Part shown: positions 11,842 through 22,843 of the stretch, piece after piece
How positions within the stretch are numbered: the stretch's first letter is position 1
Layout: the number at the start of each line of letters is the position of its first letter
NCBI GenBank assembly: GCA_035771165.1
Contig: JAWNZC010000234.1
Location: 4,216,001-4,280,000, forward strand
Direction of reading: 5' to 3'
DNA from: Paragorgia papillata
Lineage: Eukaryota; Cnidaria; Anthozoa; Scleralcyonacea; Coralliidae
Length of the DNA stretch: 64,000 nucleotides
Made by a program: the position numbers and the translations under genes
The notes under the pieces: model-generated
Databases searched by the model: none
What the model was told of the DNA's origin: nothing
What the model saw: the letters and a program-made list of their open reading frames with translations, nothing else

Positions 11842-11978
11842 GTTTTAAAGTGGATAAGACGGCCCATCTTCAAAAGCCGATAAAAGCAAAGGTTGAACGT
11901 GATAGCAGTGACGAAGAGTGGTTGCCTGGAGGGAACGAGGAAACAGTATTTGATAGTCGTAAAAAGTTTAAACGGTGA
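11842..11978 (+). CDS. Possible terminal exon of an unknown plus-strand gene
   Basis: After a pyrimidine-rich tract and AG at 11,840-11,841, one frame reads VDKTAHLQKP...ERDSSDEEWLPGGNEET and ends KKFKR-stop at 11,976-11,978. The acidic-then-basic composition and higher GC than the surrounding T-rich DNA look coding; SDEEWLP-like strings occur in nuclear proteins of several families. No partner exon was found, and the start is inferred only from the acceptor-like sequence. It could equally be a fragment carried by a repeat. Confidence 0.25.
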
Positions 11979-12713
11979 ATTTACAGGTGAATATTCTTTG
12001 TTAAACTTTCAATACCCTTCTGCACCCTTTCTTGTTTTGAGTTTTCTATTATCTTTTAATTTATTTACCTATTACATGTATCTTTTATTTACCTGTGGTT
12101 TTGTCTATAGCCATTTAACTATCTTATATTTTTGCGTCGTTTTTTGTTATTTATTTTTTCTTATAAAAATAAAACTTAATTTTTAAGCACAGTTAATTTT
12201 TTGTAATACTATGCTTCCAGCACTTAACTGTTTGATATCAATTTTTGTTAACACTGCATATTATATATTTTATAGTTTTTAAACCCAAGAAAGTACCTGT
12301 CAATTAACAAGTTAAAAAAAGTCAGGTTAAAAAGGTCAGTATTGTTTTATTTTTAAAGTGATTTCACACAGTTTTTGAAAAGTAAAAAATGTAAAATTAA
12401 AACTCAAAATTTTGTTGGTGAATATGTTGAGAAAGCTATAAGACTGAATGTAATACACAGAAAAACATTTTTTCATTGATTATTATTTTAATACATAATC
12501 CATAAAAGGTACTGAAAAAAAGTACACTTTGTGGTTACCAAGTTTTTTTAAAACTAAACTAAACTAACTGCGTGTATTTAGTTATAGTTTAAATTTCCCA
12601 ATTGCCATAACTTGATATTTGTTAATTTTTAGGGCAAGACACCATGATTAGGGCTGAACATCCTGGTCGTGTCTTGCCTCGTGTGTCAAACTGGAAGTCA
12701 TGTTTTGCCTTTA

Positions 12714-12971
12714 TCTGTCTGTTTGTCTGTCTGTCTGTCTGTTTGTTTGTTTGTTTGTTTGTTTGTTTGTTTGTTTGTTTGTTTGTTTGTTTGTTTGTTT
12801 GTTTGTTTGTTTGTTTGTTTGTTTGTTTGTTTGTTTGTTTGTTTGTTTGTTTGTTTGTTTGTTTGTTTGTTTGTTTGTTTGTTTGTTTGTTTGTTTGTTT
12901 GTTTGTTTGTTTGTTTGTTTGTTTGTTTGTTTGTCTGTCTGTCTGTTTGTCTGTTTGTTTGTTTGTCTGTT

Positions 12972-13007
<36 letters not shown>

Positions 13008-13335
13008 GGTCTGTCGGTCTGTTGGTCGGTCGGTCGGTCGGTCGGTCGGTCGGTCGGTCGGTCGGTCGGTCGGTCGGTCGGTCGGTCGGTCGGTCCGTCC
13101 GTCCGTCCGTCGGTCCGTCCGTCCGTCGGTCGGTCGGTCGGTTGGTCGGTCGGTCGGTCGGTCGGTCGGTCGGTCGGTCGGTCGGTCCGTCGGTCCGTCG
13201 GTCCGTCGGTCCGTCGGTCCGTCGGTCCGTCCGTCCGTCCGTCCGTCCGTCCGCCCGCCCGCCCGTCGGTCCGTCGGTCCGTCCGTCCGTCCGTCCGCCC
13301 GTCGGTCCGTCGGTCCGTCCGCCCGCCTGCCCGTC
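12714..13335 (+). repeat. Compound tetranucleotide satellite (GTTT to GTCT to GTCG to GTCC)
   Basis: About 620 bp of unbroken 4-bp register whose unit drifts along its length: TTTG (about 12,736-12,931), mixed TCTG/TTTG (to about 13,008), TCGG (to about 13,090), mixed TCCG/TCGG (to about 13,250), then CCCG-containing units. Because 4 and 3 are coprime, long open frames appear in several frames on both strands (LFVC, RSVG, TDRP repeats); these are artefacts. A short inverted repeat GGCAAGACAC...GTGTCTTGCC lies just before it (12,633-12,678). Confidence 0.95.
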
Positions 13336-13639
13336 TACACATGCATTGAGTAAAATGCTTGACTGGTACTTGTACCATAATACAAAGAAAAAGTTGCATG
13401 TCCCTTGGTCCATGACTGCTCTAAACAATGAAAAATGAAACTGTCAAGTCCATTGTTTTTTTGTTCATCTAGTTTGTAAATATTAAAGATTTGTATAATT
13501 TTAATAATAACGAGCACAATCAAGCACTTACAGTACATGGCATTTATTTACATTACTCTACATAAACGCGCTTACGGTCATATTTTTATAAAATTCGTAG
13601 ACAATTTTAATTTAAACTTAATAAAATACCTGGATGCTT

Positions 13640-14335
13640 TAGTTCCTGGATACGTCTAGTGGCAGTCCATATTATAAATTCAGAGAAGAAACCAGTCATT
13701 GGAAAAGTGGAATACCACAGGGTTCAACACTTGGCCCACTCTTGTTTCTGCTATTTATTAATGATCTTCCCAATTCGTCGAATTCTAAATCAGTGGAAAG
13801 AATAATGAATAGGTAACTTGATAATGTTCTTATGTACTGCAAAACAAACAAGTTATCTGTGAATCTTAGTAAAACAAATTATATGATTATATCTTCTCTA
13901 TGAGAAGAAAGAAGGAATCTGTATAAAAATTCAAATTAATAGTATTGAACATAAGAGTTATATCAAGTATCTTGGTGTTTATATAGATGAGAATCTTACC
14001 TGGAAACATCAAATATTGCTAAAAATATTGGTATAATTAGTAAATTAATTAAGACAATAATTATTTAGCTATAAACGCACTAAAACAATTAAACTATACT
14101 CTCGTCTACCCTTATTTATCGCATGGTCTATCAGCCTGGGGTAATACCTATAAGACAAATTTAACAAAAATATCTATTAAACAAAATAAATGTATCAGGA
14201 ATATATTTTTTTGCTAATAGTCGAGAAAGCGCTAAACCCTATACTATGATGTCTTAGAATTCCTGAAGCTTGAGAACATTTTAAAACTTATTTGTACATA
14301 AAATTAAATTTGTATATAAAAGTATCTATTATAAG
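13640..14335 (+). pseudogene. CR1/L2-like LINE reverse transcriptase fragment
   Basis: The plus strand carries SGIPQGSTLGPLLFLLFIND (from about 13,701), then a jump to YCKTNKLSVNLSKTNYMIIS, YIKYLGVYIDENLTWKHQI, and a distal VYPYLSHGLSAWGNTYKTNL (about 14,104). These follow the order of palm and thumb motifs in non-LTR reverse transcriptases. The FADD segment between them is missing and several stops break the frame. It resembles the LINE at 41-43 kb but is much older. Confidence 0.75.
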
Positions 14336-14471
14336 AATACTCAGTCCCTTCTATTTTTCTTGAAATGTTCTCATTAGCGTCTAATACTCATAATTATAAT
14401 ACTACCATTTGCGTTCAAGCGTTTAGCGAATAACTAGTTGTTTTCGAGTTTTGAAATAAACGTTGATCAAT

Positions 14472-14955
14472 GACAAAAATTTTGCATTTCTTATTTATTT
14501 GATTTGTTTCAATTGTGAGATTTTGCAAACATATTTCCATAGGAGTGCATGACAAAAATTTTGCCTTTTCTATTTCTTTATGTTTATATTGTGAGATTTT
14601 GCAAACATATTTACATAGGGGTGGCAAAAATTTTGAATATCTTATTTATTTGATGTGTTTATATTGTGAGATTTTGCAAACATATTTCCATAGGAGTGAC
14701 AACAATTTTGGCTTTCCTATTTCTTTATGTTTATATTGTGAGATTTTGCAAACATATTTACATAGGAGTGGCAAACATTTTGCCTTTCCTATTTCTTTAT
14801 GTTTATATTGTGAGATTTTGCAAACATATTTACATAGGAGTGGCAAAAATTTTGCCTTTCCTATTTCTTTGATGTGTTTATATTGTGAGATTTTGCAAAC
14901 ATATTTACATAGGAGTGGCAAAAATTTTGCATTTCCTATTTCTTTGATATGTTTA
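14472..14955 (+). repeat. Minisatellite, 72-76 bp unit, six copies
   Basis: The word GTGAGATTTTGCAAACATAT recurs at 14,515, 14,591, 14,666, 14,738, 14,810 and 14,885 (spacings 76, 75, 72, 72, 75). Four of the five spacings are multiples of three, so open frames run through much of the array on both strands (plus: CEILQTYLHRS repeats). It lies just 3' of the last FNIII exon seen, probably in an intron. Confidence 0.9.
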
Positions 14956-14994
14956 GGATATTTTAGCCATGCATAATTTCAATAATTTACTTAC

Positions 14995-15306
14995 AAGCTT
15001 GGCCAGTTGTTCCATTCTTTTTCGTGCCAAGATCTCCGGTCCCTGCCCCATTAGTAGCTTTAACGGCAACGTCATAGCTTGTAGCTTCATTTAAACTGCT
15101 TAAAGTCACCGTCGTAGTATCAACACCATAGACTGTTTCATCCCTGGTACAGGAGACATCACTTCCACTGTTTGTAAGTTGATAACAGACAGTATAACTG
15201 GTAATATCTCCATTTGCGTCGTCTGCTGACAACTTCAACCAAACAACTGTTAGTTCAGTAGCTTTCGGAGTAGTTATTTCAACAATAGTTGGTCCTTTAG
15301 CAGGTT
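14995..15306 (-). CDS. Fibronectin type III exon 8 of 8 (most 3')
   Basis: A 312-bp exon (104 codons), phase 1 at both ends, with acceptor TTTGTAG| and donor |GTAAGT. It encodes one FNIII domain: an opening PAKGPTI strand, LTVVWLKLSADDANGDI with the core tryptophan, SYTVCYQL, a cysteine about ten residues on (VSC), then LNEATSYDVAVKATNGAG with the conserved tyrosine, ending GTKKNGTTG. The good donor means the gene continues leftward; no further exon was recognised there. FNIII domains are extracellular adhesion or recognition modules. Divergence from its sisters suggests it is among the older copies. Confidence 0.82.
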
Positions 15307-16203
15307 CTACAAATTGATAAACAAGGCACAGTATTAAGAATACGAGCACCAAACGAAGAGACCAGTTTTGGAAATCCTGTCACTTTTACCCGCTGGAAGG
15401 TCTCTTAAGACTCTTTAAATGCGTACAAATACAGAGAATACCAAAATCTTGCATTTTAACTATGTCCGCCTAATACCATGCACAATACTAGCTAAAAGAC
15501 AAAAATATCTCGACAAGAATAGGAGAGAAAAATGTCAGATAATTTTGACAATTTCAAAGTAAACAAAGTAAATTCAAGAATTCCTTCGTGTTTTCTCATG
15601 ACATGAAGTAATTCGTAAGTGAACAAGGAAATCTTATTTACCTCACTGAATGTAGCCTGCGAGAAGACGTTCTTCCAACTACCACACCCCCCCCCCCCGT
15701 CTGTTTACAGGCTACACTTAATGCATAATGTATTTTTATCGTTTGTTCAAACATTAAAACTAACCAAGCTGTGAAGCAGTCCTAGCTGTACGCAAATACC
15801 GCAAGCAACATTTTTGATAGTTTGTCTGGTCCACACGAGATTTTCTGCACGGGTACAAATTAAAAGAAAACCAAAAAATTCTCGAATTCAGGATTGTTTC
15901 CTGATAATTTAGCGCATAAAACAAAATTATAAAGAAAGAAAAAGAAACAAGCAAAAAAACAAAACAAAACAAACAAAAAAAACCAAATAAAAATGCGAGA
16001 GAAAATTTTATTACTTTCGCACATTTTATTATAGAATACTGCAAAACATGCAATAGATTCAAGATTGATATAGCCATGCAGTAGATCTTGAAAAATTTCC
16101 TGCAGCGTGATTAATGTATTTTGTATTTCCCACTTGCAGTGGCGGTACATAAAGGAACTGTCACAATCTTAATAATTATTTAATAATACGTTAATTTACG
16201 CAC

Positions 16204-16515
16204 TAGCTTCAACAGTTGTTCCACTCTTTTTCGTGCCAAGATCTCCGGTCCCTGCCCCATTAGTAGCTTTAACCGCAACGTCATATGTTGTAGCTTCATT
16301 TAAACCACTTATATTCACCGTCGTAGTATCAGCACCATTGACTGTTGTACTATTGGTACAAGAGACATCACTTCCACTGCTGGTAAGTTGATAACAGACA
16401 GTATAAGTGATTATATCTCCATTGGCGTCGTCCGCTGACAACTTTAACCAAACAACTGTAATTTCAGTAGCTTCCAGAGACGTTATTGTGCTAATAGTTG
16501 GGCCTTTAGCAGGTA
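16204..16515 (-). CDS. Fibronectin type III exon 7 of 8
   Basis: A 312-bp symmetric phase-1 exon like its neighbours. Key strings: PAKGPTISTI, ITVVWLKLSADDANGDIITY, NEATTYDVAVKATNGAGTGD. Splicing at the position used by the other seven exons would use GTGCGT as donor instead of GTAAGT or GTGAGT, so this exon may be spliced inefficiently. The acceptor (TTTTGTAG) is intact. The frame is open with no stop inside the exon. Confidence 0.78.
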
Positions 16516-16716
16516 CTACAAAATGGAAATCGAAACACAGTATTAAGAATACAATTAAGCGCAAAGTAAAGATAGAAAGGTGCTAAAGATGTTAATTATA
16601 AAAACATTACAGTACACTCTAATGGTATAAACAAGAGATATTTTAGGAAATTGCATTGTTTTTAGTAAGATGGGTATAACCTCCTTCATTAACGAATTAG
16701 AAAATAATTTACTCAC

Positions 16717-17028
16717 TGTCGTAGCCAGTTGTTCCACTCTTTTTCGTGCCAAGAACACCGGTCCCTGCTCTATTAGTAGCTTTAACAGCAACGTCGTAGG
16801 TTGTAGCCGCATTTAAACCACTTAAAGTCACTGTCGTTGTGACAGCACCATTGACTGTTTCATTATAGGTACAAGAGACATCACTTCCACTGCTGGTAAG
16901 TTGATAACAGGCAGTAAAACTAGTAATATATCCATTTGCGTCGTCCCCTGACAACTTTAACCAAACAACTGTTAGTTCATTAGCTTTCGGAGACGTTATT
17001 GCATTAATAGTTGGGCCTTTAGCAGGTA
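16717..17028 (-). CDS. Fibronectin type III exon 6 of 8
   Basis: A 312-bp phase 1-1 exon with acceptor TTTGTAG| and donor |GTGAGT. It encodes PAKGPTINAI, LTVVWLKLSGDDANGYITS, and LNAATTYDVAVKATNRAGTG. Together with its upstream intron (to about 17,780) it is repeated at 18,020-19,070 with a period of 1,303 bp, one of the tandem duplications that built this array. Confidence 0.82.
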
Positions 17029-17935
17029 CTACAAATTGACAAACAAAACACAATATTAAGAATACAAGCGCTAAATAAAAATAAAGGTGTACCAACAAGA
17101 TCGGAACATTGATGCCCTTAATACAAAAGATAGCAATTGCATTCAATTATTGTATTGGAGGAATGAGTGCCAAACAAGGATAGAGGTACCAACAAAATAG
17201 GAACATTGTTGCTCTTAGTACAAAAGATAGCAATAATTGCATAAAATTATACGCCTATACTCACCCATAACCACTTTTCTCAAATCAGTATACATTTTTG
17301 CTTAGTTGTACAAAGTACCTGTAGGTTGGGTCGGAACGAAATTCAATTTCCAACAAACGAATAATTTTTGACTACTTTTACAAAAAAAAATGTAGCTGTA
17401 GCGTACTGAATTTTTCAGCATCAAAGTAGTTAGCACCTATTGGAAAATCATACAACAATCTTTTTTCGCTATATACTTTCCAAATTTCTGATAAGCCTGC
17501 CATAAAGTTATTGAAGTCAGTAGTTAGAACAGAGCCGGTTTCATCATCAAATTACCACTTTCTCACTAAAATATATTTACCAAGAACGTCTTGGTAGTGG
17601 TTTTAATTCCTGATGAATTATTAATAATTTGAAAATTTAATACAAAAACAATGGCATCTTAAACAGCAATTAAATGATAAAAATGATAATTCAAAGCAAA
17701 AATAACCATTGGATCGTCTCCTCGCGCTAGAATTTTTAAACTTTATAGAATTCATACCGCTGCATGTTCGTGTTTTAAACAGTACTATAATTAAAAGATT
17801 GAAAAGATCAAGTGTGTGTCGACTTTATTAAAAACATGTCCAACCATCATAAAACGTATACAATGTTTTAATTTTTCGGATTTATCTATAATTAACTCTT
17901 TACTGGGCGCATTTTTGCAATTTGGCAACTTATAT

Positions 17936-17971
<36 letters not shown>

Positions 17972-18019
17972 GAAGTGGAGACCTCCTTCATTAATGAATT
18001 AGTAAAACAATTTACTTAC

Positions 18020-18331
18020 TGGCGTAGCCAGTTGTTCCACTCTTTTTCGTGCCAAGAACTCCGGTCCCTGCTCTATTAGTAGCTTTAACCGCAACGTCAT
18101 AGGTTGTAGCCTCATTTAAACCACTTAAAGTAACCGTCGAAGTGTCAGCACCATTGACCGTTTCACTAGTGGTACAGGAGATATAAATTCCACTCTTTGT
18201 AACTTGATAACAGACAGTATAACTGGTAATATCTCCATTTGCGTCGTCTGCTGATAACTTTAACCAAATAACTGTTAGCTCAGTAGCTTTCGGCGACGTT
18301 ATTGTACTAATAGTTGGGCCTTTAGCAGGTT
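18020..18331 (-). CDS. Fibronectin type III exon 5 of 8
   Basis: A 312-bp phase 1-1 exon with donor |GTAAGT and acceptor TGTGTAG|. It encodes PAKGPTISTI, LTVIWLKLSADDANGDITS, CYQVTKSGIYISC and NEATTYDVAVKATNRAGTG. The SGIYISC loop is shared with exons 1 and 2 of the array but not with exons 3, 4 or 6-8, so loop variants are interspersed along the array. Its intron copy is the sister of the one behind exon 6. Confidence 0.82.
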
Positions 18332-19080
18332 CTACACATTGACAAACAAAACACAGTATGAAGAATACAAGGGCCAAATAAAAATAAAGGCGTACAAAAA
18401 AGATCGGAACATTGATTCCCTTAGTACAAAAGATAGCAATTGCATTCAATCATTGTATTGGAGGAATGAGTGCCAAACAAAGATAAAGAGGTACCAACAA
18501 CATTGCTGCTCTCCGTACAAAATATAGCAATAATTGCATACAATTATACACGCCTATACTCAACCATAACCACTTTTCTCAAATTAGTATACATTTTTGC
18601 TTAGTTCTACAAAGTACAGTACCTGTAGGTTGGGTCGGAACGAAATTCAATTTTCAACAAACGAATAATTTTTGACTACTTTTACAAAAAAAGTTGTAGC
18701 TGTAGCGTACTGAATTTTTCAGCATCAAAGTAGTTACCACTTATTGGAAAATCATACAACAATCTTTTTTCGTTATATACTTTCCAAATTTCTGATAAGC
18801 CTGCCATAAAGTTACTGAAGTCTGTAGTTAGAACAGAGCCGGTTTCATCATCAAATTACTATTTTGTCAATACAATATTTACCAACAATATCTTGGTAGT
18901 GGCTTTAATTCCTTATGAATTATTAATAATTTGAAAATTTTATATAAAAATAATGGCATCTTAAATAGAAATTAAATGATAACTCAAAGCAAAAAATAAA
19001 CCATTGGATCGTCCCCTAGGGCTAGAATTTTTAAACTTGATAAAATGCATACCGCTGCATGTTCGTGTTTTAAAACATTA

Positions 19081-19562
19081 GAGAGCTTAAGCATACAGGC
19101 GTTTTAGAGCCACGGACGGCGATTGAATTCAATACCATTTTTCATTCAAAACAATGATAATGAGCAATTTAAAATTCCAAGAGCAAAGTGAACGCCGTCG
19201 TCGTTCTACACAAGACGTCATTGAGAGCATTTTCACGTTCTTGAGACGATGGGAACATCTAGAACGTCGAGGCCTGTCATCGTTGTTTTTCTACAGTAGA
19301 CATGCTTTTAAAGTAGAAAACTTGTATTTTAAGGGGGATAATTTCATTTCATTACAATATAAATATATACAAGATCTGTATTTTTATATAAAGATGAAAT
19401 TTAAGCTTATGAGCTAACAGTTTAGATATGTGATTATTCATAGCCTTTGTTTTGGGTAAAAAAGTATTTTCAAAGAATACGCGGTTCAGTAGTTCTGTAT
19501 TGTATTCCTGTTCTTCCGGTCGCCGTCCGTGTCTCAAAAACGCCTAATATGCTTAAGCTCTC
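19081..19562. mobile_element. TIR element in an FNIII-array intron
   Basis: Termini GAGAGCTTAAGCAT and ATGCTTAAGCTCTC bound 482 bp. Subterminal CGGACGGCGA / TCGCCGTCCG are also inverted. Flanks CATTA and CAATA suggest a 5-bp target duplication with one change. Paralogous introns at 17,776 and 23,815 (TTTTAAAC...ACT.TAATT) lack it, which gives empty sites. No transposase. Confidence 0.75.
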
Positions 19563-19676
19563 CAATACTATAATTCAAAAACTCATTAATATTCATGAAC
19601 CAAATTGCCCACTAATATGCACGTATTTGATCATGTGCAAGTCTTTTATACCTGATAAAACTACTATGAATATTAA

Positions 19677-21377
19677 CAGGGGCGGATCCAGGATTTTTCG
19701 TACGTTAGTCAAAATTTTCGTTTGTGAACATTCGGGGGGGGGGGGGGGGGGTACGGAATTTTTTCCGGGGGTATGATTAGTTATTAATACCCACACTAGA
19801 TCTTTTTCGGGATTTTCGGTAAATAACGGTGAGGTGCAAAAATGACTGTTTCGCCCAATATCAGGGCTCATCAGCATGCCTGTGATTCCGACATGGACAG
19901 CCTTTGAAAGGCTGAAAGAGAGCAAACTGGTTTAAGGTGCCAGACACCCGCCTTTCACACCTTTGCCACGAAGCAAAAGGAGTTTGGTTAGAAATGGGTG
20001 ACTCATTATGGGACATTTCGTGGATGTGAAATTGCTCAATTTTTAACACCATCCCAGTCTATTCCAACCTTTTTAATACCCCCCACCCTAATACCCCCAC
20101 CTAACCTAAGTCCTAACCTAAAACCTATTCCAACCTAAAAGGCTAAAACCTATTCCAACCTAACTTAATCCTATTCAGATTAAATTGATAAACTCAACTG
20201 AACATCTGATTCTTTGCAAGGAAAGATAAAAACGTACCAAAAACTTGTAATGCAACGAGATTATATTATTTCCATAGATAAAAAACTAGAGATCGTATTA
20301 CACCAAGCCATGTGGTCTAACAAGTCAACAAGACAAACTGACACAGTCCCTATACATTATATGGATAATAGATATCAAAATCAAAATCTTAAACTAATAT
20401 CAGGCGACAAAAAGCATAAACAAAATGCCTACACTACAGTATATATTGGTTCGGCTGGCCGGGCTGGGTTCGCGGTATACAAGTGAAATATTTAATATTA
20501 ATAAACGTTTGACCGCGGTAATATGCTAATTTCATAAACGATCATGCCAGCCGGTCATGGCGCACAGATTGTTCGGTTAATACAAGTCCAAAACTATTAT
20601 AATAAGAGTCGAATTTAGTTAAAATAGAATATATTTACTTTATGGCTGTACAAGACTTGTTTTTCCTTTCTCGAACATACTTTGGATGAAAGATTTGGCA
20701 CCAAAATTTCTACTGAGGCAGAAGCTCGTGTTGTTGATAGCACTCAACAGCTCTTCAACAGAACTCTTCGGCAAAGCGTCGATTCGCTTCATCAGATCAG
20801 CGTAAACATCTTGAAGATATGGCCGATCATTTCTCTCAAACGCGGACTGAACAGTCTCGTAAATACTACAAGACGTCATTGCAGTATATTCGCTATTTCG
20901 CTTTTATATTTCTGTGGCACTTGAAATTGAAGCTTCGCGTTCAAGCTGCAATCAGAAAGGCTATAGAATCATGCCGTATACACTGAAGGCTGATGCATAT
21001 GATCGATCAAAAAATGTAGCCAATGAGAATTCAGATATTTTTTTAATTAGCCAATCGGATAGCTTGTATACGTGCCCCTGATCCACAAACCGATCAGAAC
21101 TCCCCACAGATCGATCAAAAAGTAAATTGGCCAATCCGATGGCTGGAATCAGACTACAGAGCGATCAAAACTCACGCGCAAGACCGCTGTTCTGTGACTT
21201 GATATATTACTTTATCGAAGGCCTTGCCGCTGTATGAAACTTGATACCTGGACACAAATTTTGAATATTAATGTCTTTGCTATGGACCGCAGTTTGAATT
21301 AATTAACTTAATTAATTAACTGCGCAATTTTTACCTTAGTCGCGTGATCGATTTGACTACCCCTAGATCCGCCCCTG
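19677..21377. mobile_element. hAT-type element with perfect 8-bp TSD
   Basis: Begins CAGGGGCGGATCCAGG, ends with the inverted CCTAGATCCGCCCCTG, and is flanked by AATATTAA on both sides (19,669-19,676; 21,378-21,385). Eight-base duplications and CAGGGGCG termini are hallmarks of hAT elements. At 1,701 bp it is too small for an intact transposase. The best internal frame (20,640-20,879, minus; MTSCSIYETVQSAFERNDRP...) is not recognised, and could be a transposase remnant or captured sequence. A G-run lies near its left end (about 19,734-19,751). Confidence 0.88.
20640..20879 (-). CDS. Unrecognised 79-codon frame inside the hAT element
   Basis: The frame starts MTSCSIYETVQSAFERNDRP and continues with LQDVYADLMKRIDALPKSSV and a helical-looking stretch. 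Its mixed composition is more protein-like than the surrounding DNA. I do not recognise it as a hAT transposase or dimerisation domain. It may be host sequence picked up by the element, or chance. Confidence 0.25.
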   Translation of the reverse strand: MTSCSIYETVQSAFERNDRPYLQDVYADLMKRIDALPKSSVEELLSAINNTSFCLSRNFGAKSFIQSMFEKGKTSLVQP

Positions 21378-21825
21378 AATATTAACTAACGTGAAATTTT
21401 ATATAAAGCATACTAATGAATGTGCAATTTAATATAAAATGTCATCCTAATTAGCAAATCTATTGTCGGCGTTTTTGAAGCTATTCAAAACACTCGTAGT
21501 CGCGTTTTATCAGATCTAAAACACTCGCGCTTACGCGTTCGTGTTTTAAACCTGATAAAACGCTCCTACTCGTGTTTTAAATATTACTTAAAAGACTGAA
21601 AAGATCAAGTGTGTGTCAACTTAATTAAAAATATGACCGACCATCACAAAACGTACACAATGTTTTAATTGTTTGGATTTATCTATAATATGTATACTTA
21701 ACTCTTTACTGGGCGTATTTTTGCAATTTGGCAACTTATATATTTTACTCTGTCTAAGGCCAGACAATTTTACTCGTGAAGTGAAGACCTCCTTCATTAA
21801 TGAATTAGTAAAATAATTTACTTAC

Positions 21826-22137
21826 TGGCGTAGCTAGTTGTTCCGCTCTTTTTCGTGCCAAGAACTCCGGTCCCTGCCCCATTAGTAGCTTTAACCGCAA
21901 CGTCATAGGTTGTAGCCTCATTTAAACCACTTAAAGTCACCGTCGTAGTGTCAGCCCCATTGACTGTTTTACTATAGGTACAAGAGACATCATTTCCATT
22001 GCTGGTAAGTTGATAACAGACAGTATAACTGGTAATATCTCCATTTGCGTCGTCCGCTGACAACTTCAACCAAACAACTGTTAGTTCAGTAGCTTTTGGC
22101 GACATTATTGTACTAATAGTTGGGCCTTTAGCAGGCA
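21826..22137 (-). CDS. Fibronectin type III exon 4 of 8
   Basis: A 312-bp phase 1-1 exon, donor |GTAAGT, acceptor TTTTGTAG|. It differs from exon 3 (22,335-22,646) at only a handful of residues: SNGNDVSC against SNGSDVSC, and KATNGAG against KASNRAG. The two lie 509 bp apart with nearly identical short introns, so this is a recent tandem duplication. Confidence 0.84.
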
Positions 22138-22334
22138 CTACAAAATGGCAAAAGAAACACAGCATTAAGAATACAATTATAAGCGCCAAGTAAAGATAGA
22201 AAGGTGCTACAGATATAAAAACATACAGTACACTCTAATAGTATATACAAGAGATTTTTTCCGGAAATTGTATTGTCATTTGTAACACGGGTATAACCTC
22301 CTTCATTAATGAATTAGTAAAACAATTTACTTAC

Positions 22335-22646
22335 TGGCGTAGCTAGTTGTTCCACTCTTTTTCGCGCCAAGAACTCCGGTCCCTGCTCTATTAGATGCTT
22401 TAACGGCAACGTCATAGGTTGTAGCCTCATTTAAACCACTTAAAGTCACCGTCGTAGTGTCAGCACCATTGACTGTTTTACTATAGGTACAAGAGACATC
22501 ACTTCCATTGCTGGTAAGTTGATAACAGACAGTATAACTGGTAATATCTCCATTTGCGTCGTCCGCTGACAACTTCAACCAAACAACTGTTAGTTCAGTA
22601 GCTTTTGGCGACATTATTGTACTAATAGTTGGGCCTTTAGCAGGCA
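22335..22646 (-). CDS. Fibronectin type III exon 3 of 8
   Basis: A 312-bp phase 1-1 exon, sister of exon 4 at 509-bp spacing. It encodes PAKGPTISTIMSPK, LTVVWLKLSADDANGDITS, TYSKTVNGADTTTVTLSG and LNEATTYDVAVKASNRAG. Splice sites are intact (|GTAAGT, TTTTGTAG|). Its acceptor-proximal end is one partner of the crossover that produced the 1.27-kb duplication to its right. Confidence 0.84.
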
Positions 22647-22843
22647 CTACAAAATGGCAAAAGAAACACAGCATTAAGAATACAATTATAAGCGCCAAGT
22701 AAAGATAGAAAGGTGCTACAGATATAAAAGCATACAGTACACTCTAATAGTATATACAAGAGATTTTTTCAGGAAATTGTATTGTCATTAGTAACACGGG
22801 TATAACCTCCTTCATTAACGAATTAGTAAAACAATTTACTTAC

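Noticed and set aside
12622..13438. Several overlapping frames of 217-268 codons on both strands (LFVC, RSVG and TDRPTDR repeats)
   Set aside because: They are translations of a tetranucleotide satellite, whose 12-base super-period contains no stop in most frames. No splice sites or unique domain accompany them.
14472..14955. Regular repeats resembling a CRISPR array
   Set aside because: Units are contiguous and homogeneous with no unique spacers; host DNA is animal. It is a minisatellite.
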